A program made the position numbers and the translations under genes. 64,000 nucleotides of DNA from Symbiodinium natans (lineage: Eukaryota > Sar > Dinophyceae > Suessiales > Symbiodiniaceae), in assembly GCA_905221605.1 (NCBI GenBank), contig CAJNDS010000768.1, forward strand, positions 839,058 to 903,057, read 5' to 3'. Of the stretch, positions 49,401-59,592 are shown in pieces (the stretch's first letter is position 1; every line of letters starts with the position of its first letter). Under the pieces are notes generated by a model. That model saw only the letters and a list, made by a program, of their open reading frames with translations. It had not been told where the DNA came from and did no database searches.

Positions 49401-52400
49401 CATGGAGTCCTCGACAACATGCACGACCCCGCGGTGCAACTGCAAGGCAATCGGCGCCGACGCTGCAGCCGCCAGGCCCCACCAGCCGTTGATGTTCCCG
49501 TTGAGGGCGTGCATCAACCGATTGAGGAGCCCGCGACCCAGGAAAAAGGGGGTCCGCGGCGGAAGCGGAACACTCGGCGGCGGCCGGGCCGACCCGCACG
49601 GGAAAGCTGGGACCCAGCTGGTGCTTGGGCGGGGTTGGAGCGCGGCAACAATGCCCGCGGCGAAAGCGCCCCAGGCGTACTTGCCCCTCCCCTTGGGCTT
49701 GCCCTTGGCATCGGACTTGCCTCTGCCCTTCGGCTTGCCCTGGCCCTTGCCACGGGCGTCTGCCCAAGCACCCCACGGGTCGCGGCCCTTGCCGTGCGTC
49801 GCCTCCTCGCGACGTCTCTTGCCGCCCCTCTTCTTGTGTTTGCTCCTAAGAAGAGGCTGGATCGTTTCCTGATCCATCGCGCGATTGGCCAGAAGGATCT
49901 CGTACTCCAGCTCATCTTGGCTGCTCTCGGAGCCCGAGTCCCTCTGTTCGCCGCGCCGCGGATCCGGGATCCCGCGGGACACGACCTCTGCCAAACGGAG
50001 AGGTGTGCTGCACCTAAAGCACAACTGCCTGAATGAAAGGTTCCATTCATAGCAGTTAGGGCACTGCCACCCTGCTATGCGGAGCGCTTCGCTGATGTGA
50101 TCATCGCGCTCCGCCTTCTCCGCCTGGCGCCGCTCCCGCTTCTTGGCGCGCTCGGCCGCCTGCGCCTCCTCGGCCGCCTGGAGGGCTTCAGCGAGTTCCT
50201 CATCGCTGAGGAGCCTCGCGGCATCTGCCCGCGCTTGTTGGTCTTCAAGCTCTTCGGCAGAAAACCTCCGCCGCCATTGCTCCGGCGCGGTTTGGGGATC
50301 CACCTCCCACCACCCGATGTCGATCCCATTGATCCATCGGCCGTCGCACGGGGCGCCCGCATTCGGGCCGCCCGCGTGCGTGGTGAGGCACTGGTCCTCG
50401 GTCACCGGGTTAATGGCTTCGCAGAAGAAGCACCGCCAGCTGCCGTAGGGGTAAAAGCGGCCTTCGACGTAGGCTCGGTTGGCTGGGAGGGCGACCTCGT
50501 CCGCCTCATCCGCGGTGGCAGCCTCCATCTCAACCGAGACCTCTTCGTCCTTGACGACCTCCGTCTCCTCCTCCTGTTCCTCCTTGACCAGGGGCTCTTC
50601 CTCCTCCCGGCCAACCTTGAGGTGGGACTCAGTGCGAACCTCGGCGCGCATCAAAATGACGTCAAGGCTATCCGCGGCTGGGTCGCCCGCGAAGAAGGAG
50701 TCGATCTCCTTGGCATGGAGATCGTCGAGAGGCGTCACCAGGTCCGGCGAGTAGTCTCGCTTGGAGCGACGCTCGGCCAGGCGTCGCTGGACGTCGCCCT
50801 TCGGCGGCTCGAGGGCCCGCCCGCGCGGAGCGGCCTTCCGCGGAGGCTCGGGCACGGCCTCCTCCGTGGGCTCGCTCTTGGGCGTGGACCCTCCATCGCT
50901 TCCCTCTGGGGCACCAGGGGGGTCCAGCTCGGGGTCGTCGCGAAGCCACCCCGGCGGATGGCTACCACCATAGATGTGGTGCGATCCATCCTCAAGCTGG
51001 ATCCGGTCCCCTCGCCTCAGGAGCGGGACTCTCGAGTGATCGTACCCGTTGGCTTTGTGGTACCTAATCACTCGGAGCATGGGCACCTCCCCACACCCGC
51101 CGTCCTTTCCTCGGCGGAACAGCAGTCCCCGCCAGTCCTGACGAAAAGGGTCAAGAGGTGCGGAGGGGCTGATCCCCAGGTTGGGCGGAAGAGAGGCGCC
51201 ATGACAGGCCGCCTGATGCAAATGGTACTGCACCAGCGACTCAAAAGCTAGCCCGCATCCTGGAGCCGAACATCCGTAGTGGCCGTCGGCGTTGGGGCGA
51301 GGCTCCTCTGAGGCTGAGGCGGACTGGGCGGTCCCGCCTCCCGAAGGCCTGGCGGAACTGCTCGGCCCTGCAGCCCCGGGGGCGTCCTGACCATCGTCAG
51401 ACACCTCTTCCCCGTCGGCGCCTTCCCCGGCCGCCCGACTCTCTCCCTCTCGGCGCAGCGTTTTGAGGGACTCCTCACGCTTGGTGATCTTCTCCAGCTT
51501 CACCATCGCAGTTCCCGCAACCTCCAGTATTCTCGACTGGAGCTTCTGCGCTCTAAGAAGAGCTTCGGACCGCGCGAGGTATTCCTTCGCGCTGGTGACC
51601 ACCGACTGGCCGAGCACGAGGACTCCTTCCTCTGTGCTCTCGGCCTGGGCCCCACTAGCGGGCTCCTCGTCCTCCTTCACTCTGACCGCGGCTGGAGGCG
51701 CCCGCGTGTCGGGAAGATCCGAGCTGGAACTATCTTCCTCGACACCTTCAGCTGCTTGGGCTGCCTCTTCCTCGAGCGAGTCCTCGGGCTCGAGGACATT
51801 GGGGCCCGGGATGTTGCGCCTAGGGTACACCTTGGGCTTCGCTGGCACGATCGAAGTCCTAGGAGTCCCTAGGGGACGCCCTTTGGCCTTAGGCGCGGCC
51901 TTAGGAGGGGTAACAGGTTGGGCGGCCCCCGCGGCCATGACACGACCCGCAGGGGCCAGCACAACCGTCGAGGAGCTCGCCGCGCCACTGCTGGCCGCAG
52001 CAGCTTGGGACGCTTGGACCGTGCCCAGTTTCGGTCCTCGCCCCAACGGCGGGTTGGGGCCCGCACTGGAGTCGCCTAAACTCTTTAGGTCGACACGCAG
52101 GACCAACCTATCCACTTCCAACTCAGCTATCAAGTCTGAGTAGACAGGCGAGCCCCTGGGGAGTGCCCAGATGCGGGAAATGCCGGTGGCCCTAATCTGG
52201 CCAGTGAGGGCCACCCCATCCGCTCCTGCATAGATGGGCACTCCGGCGTCCCGCAGGACCGCCAGTCGGACCTCGACTATGCAAGTCGATCCGCCGCGCC
52301 TTCCGTCCTCCCACTGCGCGGGGCAGTGTCCTAGGACGTAGTGAACCCCGAGGCGGCCTCCCGGCCCGCCGCCGGGGATCAGGCCGTTCTGCAACAGGCT

Positions 52401-52840
52401 TGGCACGACATGCAAGTCCGTGCCGTGCCACATGGCCGGGCCATACTGACGGATGAGGTCGTCGATGGCCGTCTCACTTAGGCCCTCCATCATGAACCCC
52501 ATCGGATGGCCGCAATCGGCAGAGTGGCCTTGGAAGGCACGAAGGAAACCAGCGTGCGAGGTATCCAACCTCGGTCCCCGCTGTCCCACCTCGGTTTCCG
52601 CTGGCTGGCGTCGTGCGCGACCGCCTGGTTGTACTGGTTGATGGTGATCCCGAGTTGCTCGATCAACTCATCAACCGGGTAGAGGCCGCCCGGACCGAAC
52701 CGGCCTCTGCAGCCACCTTCGCCGTGCCGCATGCATCGGACTAGCAGGCGCTGCACGTCGTCTATCGTGGGCGGGCCCTTCCGGCCCTTAGGGCCTGGGC
52801 TCTTGCTTTTGCCCCTGCCCTTAGACCCTCCTCCACCCAT
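49302..52840 (-). CDS. KptA/Tpt1-like RNA 2'-phosphotransferase fused to zinc fingers (frameshifted)
   Basis: The start is the Met at 52840 (MGGGGSKGRGKSK), followed by a basic tail. The N-lobe reads VQRLLVRCMRHG and YPVDELIEQLGIT, matching the R-H motif and winged helix of KptA/Tpt1. A 20-base imperfect tandem duplication at 52568-52607 then breaks the frame. The second frame (open from 52589) continues with LRAFQGHS, MWHGTD, LLQNGLIP, GGRLGVHYVL and IYAGADGVALT, the expected order of family motifs. Tpt1/KptA removes the 2'-phosphate left by RNA ligation, using NAD+ to form ADP-ribose 1'',2''-cyclic phosphate. After about residue 155 of the second frame come acidic and Pro-rich linkers, a C2H2-like finger (440-463), two RanBP2-type zinc fingers (718-748, degenerate; 841-860, W-x-C-x2-C-x3-N-x6-C-x2-C), a coiled coil between them (770-835) and a Lys/Gly-rich basic tail (915-970). 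The apparent R-H-R-R catalytic set is retained, but activity is unproven. The reading continues into the next gene by another frame change near 49390. Confidence 0.7.
51929..51952. repeat. GC-rich hairpin motif copy in KptA/zinc-finger gene
   Basis: GCGGCC-ATGACAC-GACC-CGC. Encodes PAGRVMAAG in the linker after the KptA domain, in the same codon phase as the other coding copies. Confidence 0.55.
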
Positions 52841-53451
52841 CGCGGCACTGAGGCCCGCGGCTTTGCTGGACCTCCGATGGGCGAGGGAAACCTGACGCGC
52901 CCTTGAGCGGCCAGGACACGGCCCGCTGCAAGGGGCCGGTGTGCAGTAGTGGTAGGCAGCCGCTCCCGCGCGGCCAGGGCACGGCCCGCAGCGGGGCCTT
53001 GTGGTTGACCACGAAGGTCCGGGCGACCGGTCGGTCGCTCCCGCGCGGTCTGGTCGCGACCCGCAGCGGGGCGCAGTGCACAGGCACGAACGCGGGGAGG
53101 GACTACCTACCCTAGGCTCTACAACACACTTGAACCGCTGCGGCGGGGGTTTGGGGAGTTTCTTTAAGGTCGGGGCTTTAAGGCTTCTACGGCTTCTGCT
53201 TCGACCTTGGACCGAACCTCTAGGCCTGCTTCCTAAACACTGGCTGCGAGACAAACGAACGAAGCTGCACGCGACGAACGACGAAAAATCCTTCTGCCCG
53301 CAGACCGGCGACCTGGGAAACGGCCCGCCCCAAAAACACCCGCCCTGAACACAGAAACACCCGAACAGCCCCAACATCCTGAGCATCAGAACGCGCGTGG
53401 GGTGATTCTGGTCCGAGCGCGCCGCGTCATGGTTCGCGCGCTTGGAGTTGT
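52841..53451 (-). other. Spacer between RT half and KptA gene, with repeated GC-rich hairpins
   Basis: The polyprotein frame stays open here, but the translation loses protein character (Cys/Arg/Pro/Ser-rich). Three related GC-rich hairpin copies (52905-52928, 52965-52991, 53041-53066) follow each other at ~60-75 base spacing. It is likely the leader of the downstream KptA-containing cistron or an inter-cistronic region. Confidence 0.5.
52905..53066. repeat. Three GC-rich hairpin motif copies in tandem
   Basis: Copies at 52905-52928 (GGCC/GGCC), 52965-52991 (GGCC/GGCC) and 53041-53066 (GGTC/GACC, a compensatory pair), in the leader region of the KptA-containing gene. Confidence 0.6.
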
Positions 53452-56400
53452 GCGCACCGCGAACGCCTAAGGCTTCAAGAGCAGACGACGCGCTCTGAGG
53501 AGCCGCGACTGCCCCCTTGGCGCACGCTTCGCGCACCGCCCCCTCGGCTTGGGCATCAGTGAAAAACTGCCCATCAATGACCCTACCCGTCCTAACAGTA
53601 AGATCATCCACGTAGGCAATCCACTCCTTAGTATACTTAAGGCGCCTACCTCTGCCGGGGGCATAGGCCCTATCAACCACAAAGTTGAAGTCATCTGGGC
53701 CGTTAATCGGGCCAAAGGTGAGGCCGACAGGGAGATACTTCCCTGATCTTGCCACAATGGCCAACACCTCGCGAGCACGCTTGGTGTTCCTAATCTGATT
53801 AAACCCACTAACCGCATCCACGAAGGTATACCAAACCGAACCTACTGCGGCGGCGAGCACATCGCTGCCCCGCCGACAATAGTACGTGGAGCGCTTAATT
53901 CGGGCATTCACACGGCGGTAGTCAACCACCAAGCGTCGCTTCCTATGCCGCTTGTAGCTGGGCATTTCCTTGGTCGGACACGGCGCAGATCCCCAAGCCG
54001 AGCTGCCGCGGATCAACTGACCCCGCTTGCATTCTTCTTCAAGCTTGTCGTCGACCCATTGCGCGGACTCGCCCCTCAGACTGTGAGGCTGGGACGAGAC
54101 CGGCGGCCCGGTGGGGATGCAGTCATGGGCGAACTTCCTGACCGTGGTCCTGGTGGTGTCCTCCACCCAGAACCCAGCGGCCTTTCGCCGTATGACCTCC
54201 CTGACGGCTGCGATATCAGCATCGGTCAGCCCGGGTCTGGTTGGTCCAGGCTCGATCTTCAAACCCGACCATACGAGGTCTCTATAGGCCTCGGTGCGCC
54301 TAGGATCCTCCGCGACCTTCTCGCCCGCAAGAGCATAGACCTCAAGGTCAGCCCGGACGGAATCCCAGTCCTTGGCGTCCGCCTTGGTCCGCCAAAACGC
54401 TTCCCTCTCCGCGGCATACTTATCCACCTCCTTATCCAGCTCCGCACGCTCTGCTGGCGTGAGGTCCTCGCCCGACCGCACGTCCGGGAGGGGAACGACT
54501 GGAGAGGGCGGTGGCGCAGCCGCGGCGCTATCTGCACCCGCAGTCGCTGGAAAGCTTTCAACTGCAGCGGTGCACAGCTCTTCTGCGCCCCTCAGACCAA
54601 GGTCCTGGAGCGAGGCGCAGAAAGCCGCTCCTATGAGGTTGTAGTCAGCTTGCGCGCGCTCAACGTGCTTGTGCTGCACTGCGCCCAACGCATCCGGCCT
54701 ACTACACCTCAAACCTACCGATTCTAGGCTGAAATCGGCGAGCCACAGGGCCCCGCTCTCAACGAGGTTGCCGCGGCCACTGGCCCGCGCGAACTGGCAC
54801 ATGTCAGCCCGCACGAAGGCCCAAGGCCAGCGTGGCTCTGCGAGCGTCCCAAACAAGGCGCCCCACTCCTCTAGCCGCCAAGGTTCCCACTCGCCTTTTT
54901 GCGCCTGCAAACGCAGCGCGACGTGGGCGCCCGCGCGCGTGCGTTCCTGCGCACACCGGACGACTAGCTGGAGGAAAGCCCGGGGCACATTCTTGCCCTC
55001 AAGCCCAATCACGAGCACCTTCGGCTCTGTGCGCAGAACAGCGCCGCTAATGGCCTCTAAGTGCTCTTCCGCGGCCAGGTTCCAGGTGATCCCGTAGGCC
55101 TGCTTGCCTTGCACAAAAGCGGGAACAACCCTGTACCCGTGCCTCCTCGCCGCGTCGGAAACGACCGCGTCACCCCAAGCAACCTCTAAGACATCAGCAA
55201 CCCCACCAAGGAAATACTGCCGGAACCAACTCTCGACAGCACCCGACTCTGGGGAAGCCCTAGGCTGCAACGCGCGGGGTTCCGCGACCAAGAGGTCCGC
55301 GAGGGCCTCTCGGATCGAGAGCACACTCGTGCCGGCACGAGACGCTCGCTCGAGAGTCCTGTCCTGCAACGAATACGCCCCCTTGTCCAACTTTCTGGCC
55401 GAGGCTGCAGCAAGCACGCCGTCGCGGTTTAGGTCGATTTTGGAAATGATTTCCTTCACAGAAACCGCTTCATGGGCCGGACGGGTCCCTTCTGAAAGCG
55501 TGAGCGCTCCGTCCTCGGCGATATATGCAAGCCGCCATTTGACGCGAACCCCGCTGGCGTCGGGGAGATAGCGATGGACGCCGACCTGTGCACGGGCCGC
55601 ATCCACCTGCGTGACCCGTCCTAACCTGCACACCTTCGGGCCTCCACCTACACCCCGATAGGCAATGCGGTCACCAAGGCGGAGGACGAAGTCCCTCCCG
55701 CGCCTGGTCAGCTTGAACTCCACCTGCTTGGCGTCGCCTTGAACCTGCTGCCCTAAGCTGGGGCGAGACAAGTCGTCCCCGCCGGTTCCATCGTCCTCAA
55801 AGACGACCGGCTCGCGGGATTCCGCGCCATCTGCATCCGCAGGGACAAGAATGCAGTCTTCTGCGTGCGCCTCCATCGGGCCGCGCCGGGCGGAAGAAGT
55901 ACCCCCCGACTCCATCGACACGGGCTCCAAGGTGAGCCTGTGGCCCTTGACTTCCAACACGCGCCAGGGGCCGGTCAGACCCGGTTTCCAAGGCACACGC
56001 CCCGCCCCCTCTGAGCGGGCCCTCGGAGCGTTCCAGACCACTCGGTCGCCTGGTTTAAGGTCCACAGTGCGCCTATGACGGTTTGCAAGTTTCGCCCGCG
56101 CTTCTGAAGACCGCGTCCAGTGCTCTCGGACCGCAGCAGCTAGCTCCGAGAACTGTTTGAACTGGCTCCGAGCCCAATCAGAGATGGGTTCAAACTGCAA
56201 GGCGTCTCGCAGGACGTCCTTTTCAAGTGGTAGAGCGAGCGACCAGCTCCGCTCTAGGTCCCTCGGGGTATACCCGTGGGGTCCCGGAGTGTTGTCTATG
56301 ACGTACTCCGCCACCACGAGCCAATCCGACCAAGCTTCGGAAAGGGAGGCGCCGACTTGTCTGACGACCGCCCCCAGCACCTTTTGAACTTCTTGGTGGA

Positions 56401-59287
56401 CTCGCTCGTTTGCGCCCAACTCACAAGGCCTCAAGGGCGCGCTAAACCGCCACTCGGTCCCAAGCATCGCGCTGAGTTCTGCCATGAGCGCGTTCTTGAA
56501 CTCTGGGCCTCTGTCCGACCTGATGAGGCTCGGGATCGTCCTGCTGCGAAGCACACAGCGCACGAACGCCCTCCTGACTTCCGCATGAGTCAGAGACCTC
56601 ATCGGCTCGAGGAGGACAGCATGACTGAGGCAATCGAAGTACGTAAGCGAGTACCTATGCCCCTCCCTGTCCTCTCGGTTCGGACCCTCACAGTCCACGC
56701 TGACTTCCTGCCAGCATGTCTCGGCGCCACACTTGACCGCACGAGCTTCAACCTTCGTCGGTCGAGAGCGGCCTTTAATGCAGGCGAGACACTTGGCGAC
56801 CCAGGTCCGCACATCTTTCTCCAAATCGGGCCACCAGACTGCCCTCTCCAGCAGTTTGATGGTAACCTCGGCAGACCTATGGGCCCCAAGGACTCCACAG
56901 TGGACTGAATTGTAGCAGGCGCGGCGCCAGGTCACCCCATTCGCGCCCGCAGCCCCGTTGGGAACCACTGGGACGACGACGGTTTGACCCGTCCTGAGGG
57001 TCACCTCGCGCTCCAACAACCCGTCTCCGGATATCACCATCGGCGGCTCCGGCTTGCGAATCGAGCCCGCCAATGAGGGATCGCGCCGCTGGCCCTCGTA
57101 CCACGCCGTACGAAGGGATCCCGTGACTCGGAACTCCGAAATGTTCGCCGCGTCCCTCGCCTCGACCGCAAGCTGTTCGCGACGATTCTCGTCCTCCCCC
57201 GCGGCCAGGCTCAAAGACGGAACACCGCCCTTAAACTCGACCTTGACCTTGGTTGAGGAATGGTCCCAAATGCACAGGATAGGGCTATGGCTGACGAGCT
57301 CTAGAACCACAGCAGGGCCATTGTGCTCCTCACCCATAAACGCCAAAACTCTACCCTTCAGCTTGCAGTCATTGGCATTCTTCCCGCGACTGATAGCGCC
57401 CGCGGTCCAATGCCCTTCTACGCCCTCATTGGACGCAGAGAATTGAGCAAGGACCCTTGACGCCTGCCGGGTAGAACTGCGGGGATCCGAGGCTTCTCCG
57501 GTTGCCCGCCAGCCAATGACCTGAGTAACCCTACCCACAAGGGCTATCAGCTTGCCGAAGGAGGGGTCTAAGGCAACCTCTTTGCCCTTAGACCTCCAGA
57601 GCACTTCGCACTGCTCATTCACGACGTGTCTGTGGCCGTGCCAGTTCACCACTGACGACCAATGCACGACGATGTCGCCCTGAACCGCATCCAGGGGCGA
57701 GCAGTTGTGCCCCGCCACCACAGCACCATCTTCTCTAACCACCCATGTGGTCCAGTAAGGCTTCACATCGCCCCACTTGGAAAGATCCTTGTGCTGGGAG
57801 CCGAGGCTGAGCTTCATGGAATGGCCCTTCTTCCATATCTTCCCACTCAGCATGCCATATGCTGTGGGAACTGGAGCATCCTTGGGCGTAGTCCTGAACC
57901 CTACCGCCCATTGCTGGATGGTTGAGGACCTAACCCTAAACAAACCTCCTGTCCTATCCAAAGTTGCAAGGACGGAGTTGACCTCTAGGCCCACCTCATG
58001 GGCCTCAAGGTCGCCCTCAAGCGGAGGTTCGAGCTCCTCCCGCTCGGCTATCTCTACCGAGGTATCGACTGCCTCTTTCTCGATGCAGGCGGGGCAGCGA
58101 GAAAACAGGTAGGTCCGCTTGCCGCAGATGCAGACCCTCATGGTCCCAGAGGGGTCTTCGTCCAGCATCCCTCTAATGCTGGCATCATCGATGGAACGAA
58201 CCGCGTCCAGCCTCAAGGACCGCAGAACCTCCGCCCCCAATGCCTGCTTCCCTACGATCCCAAAACCTCGCAGGGGAGGCTCCGGAAAATCCTTCTTGAG
58301 TTCCGGACAAGCCTCGGCCACTTCCAAGTGGCCTTGCTGCGTGCGCCAAAGGCGTGGCCGCACCGCCCAGATAGCCTTGATGCCTGCCCAAGCCTCTCCT
58401 ACAGCCCTAGCTTCTTTGCGCTGCAGGTTCCTTGCTTGGAGCGTGAGCTCAACAACCAAAGGCCACCTAAGGACGGCTGTGACCAGCCCGCCTTGTCCAA
58501 GTCCTACGAGGAACTGCGGACGAAACCCCGAAGCTTCCCTAAGAACCTTGGCACACGAAGTGAGCAAGTCGACCCTGATCCGCTTGATCTTCTTGGTCCC
58601 TGCGAGCCTGCCGGCCCCGCAATCAAAATGCGAGGCAAGCCCGTCGGTATCCTCAAACGGACCCCAACAACCCCTGACAGCCACAGAAACTCCAGGGAGG
58701 CTCGCTTGGAAAACGCGCCTGATCTCAGTCAGCTCTGCGTCCTGCTCTTTCCAACGCGCGTAGTCAAATACAACCATGACGCGCACCGGAAGGGCTGCGA
58801 CGACGCACATCGGCACAGCCGCGGCCTGGACACGGCCCGCAGGCTCTGGGACGGCGTCGTTGCCGACCGCCCAGGGCACGGGTCCGTCACCCTCAGTACC
58901 CTCTCCGAGGTACTGGTCCAGGTCGAAACCTCGGAGTTGGCCCGAAAGGCCCTCGAGGTCTTTCGTCCTCGCCGCAAGGAGCGCATCCCGATCCTTGGGA
59001 TTGCGGCTAAAACTGTCACCCAGCGTCGCTGAGCGACCGCTAAGGCTCCTTATTTCGGACCCATCCATAAGGATTTCCGCAACCCACCGGACGAGTTTCG
59101 GATCCATTCCGATGTCCGACGTTTGCGCTCGGGTAAGGTTGGCATGATCTGTCCAACACAGAGTCCGAATAGAGCCAAACATGCGGCGTGTCGCCCGCTT
59201 TACCTCGAGCTGGGCAAACGCCTCCTGTATCAAGGGCGGCCAGTTCTGCTGCGCGGGGGTCAAGCTCTTCGAGTGCGTCATAAGCAC
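53452..59287 (-). CDS. RNase H C-part, integrase, methyltransferase-like linker, RT fingers/palm
   Basis: The frame is open from 59287 to 52490; recognisable coding ends near residue 1945 (53452). Residues 1-55 complete RNase H (SKSLTPAQQNW, LIQEAFA, WTDHANL). Residues 55-780 are unassigned and include a zinc ribbon (C386, C388, C398, C401). Integrase follows: H796/H803/C833/C836 zinc finger, then D865, D925 and E961 (exactly 35 residues between the last two), and a GPY/F-like segment near 1075-1125. Residues 1355-1545 look like a decayed Rossmann methyltransferase (DVLEVAWGDAVVSDAA, ADMCQFA). Residues 1705-1945 are the N-terminal half of a gypsy-type RT: RLVVDYRRVN, FVDAVSGFNQI with D1824, LTFGPINGPDDF, and YVDD (D1894, D1895). 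No thumb follows. The integrase therefore lies between two RT halves in reversed order. Confidence 0.8.
58819..58842. repeat. GC-rich hairpin motif copy in pol
   Basis: GCGGCC-TGGACAC-GGCC-CGC. Encodes PAGRVQAAA in the linker after RNase H. Confidence 0.55.
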
Positions 59288-59592
59288 CTTAGCTGACTCA
59301 AGTCACGCGTCATCTGCACGACGCTGCCCCCTACCGCGATGCCCGACGCATCCGCGATCTGCTCAAGGGGACACGACCCATCCGCAGCAGAGGCCTCATC
59401 GAAGGTAGCCAAATTGATGCGGTTCTGCATCATGCGCTTAATCGCTTTAAAGGCTTTGCAACCCTCGGTGGCGGCTGAGCCCAGCCCGCCTTCAGGAAAG
59501 ACGGCGCCTGGCTTCTGCCACTGCCCTAAAATCTTGGCTGCGTGCCCATACTCAACAGGCAGGTAGCCGCGCAACCAGTTTGCGCAACCCAA
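59278..59592 (-). CDS. RT connection and RNase H N-terminal part
   Basis: A 104-residue frame continuing the polyprotein: GCANWLRGYLPVEYGHAAK corresponds to the connection segment of gypsy RTs, and ADASGIAVGGSVVQ contains the first RNase H catalytic Asp. It overlaps the next frame by ten bases near 59280-59300, again needing a shift of the same sign. Confidence 0.7.
   Translation of the reverse strand: MGCANWLRGYLPVEYGHAAKILGQWQKPGAVFPEGGLGSAATEGCKAFKAIKRMMQNRINLATFDEASAADGSCPLEQIADASGIAVGGSVVQMTRDLSQLRCL

Noticed and set aside
57998-59032. 344-aa plus-strand ORF and many similar plus-strand frames across 48-63 kb
   Set aside because: They are antisense shadows of the minus-strand Gag-Pol and KptA/PLD genes; GC-rich codon use keeps the opposite strand open. 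The minus-strand frames carry all recognised motifs.
53452-59287. Ty1/copia classification because integrase precedes RT
   Set aside because: RT fingers/palm, RT thumb, RNase H position before integrase and the GPY/F-like integrase tail all fit Ty3/gypsy; only the fingers/palm segment is displaced.
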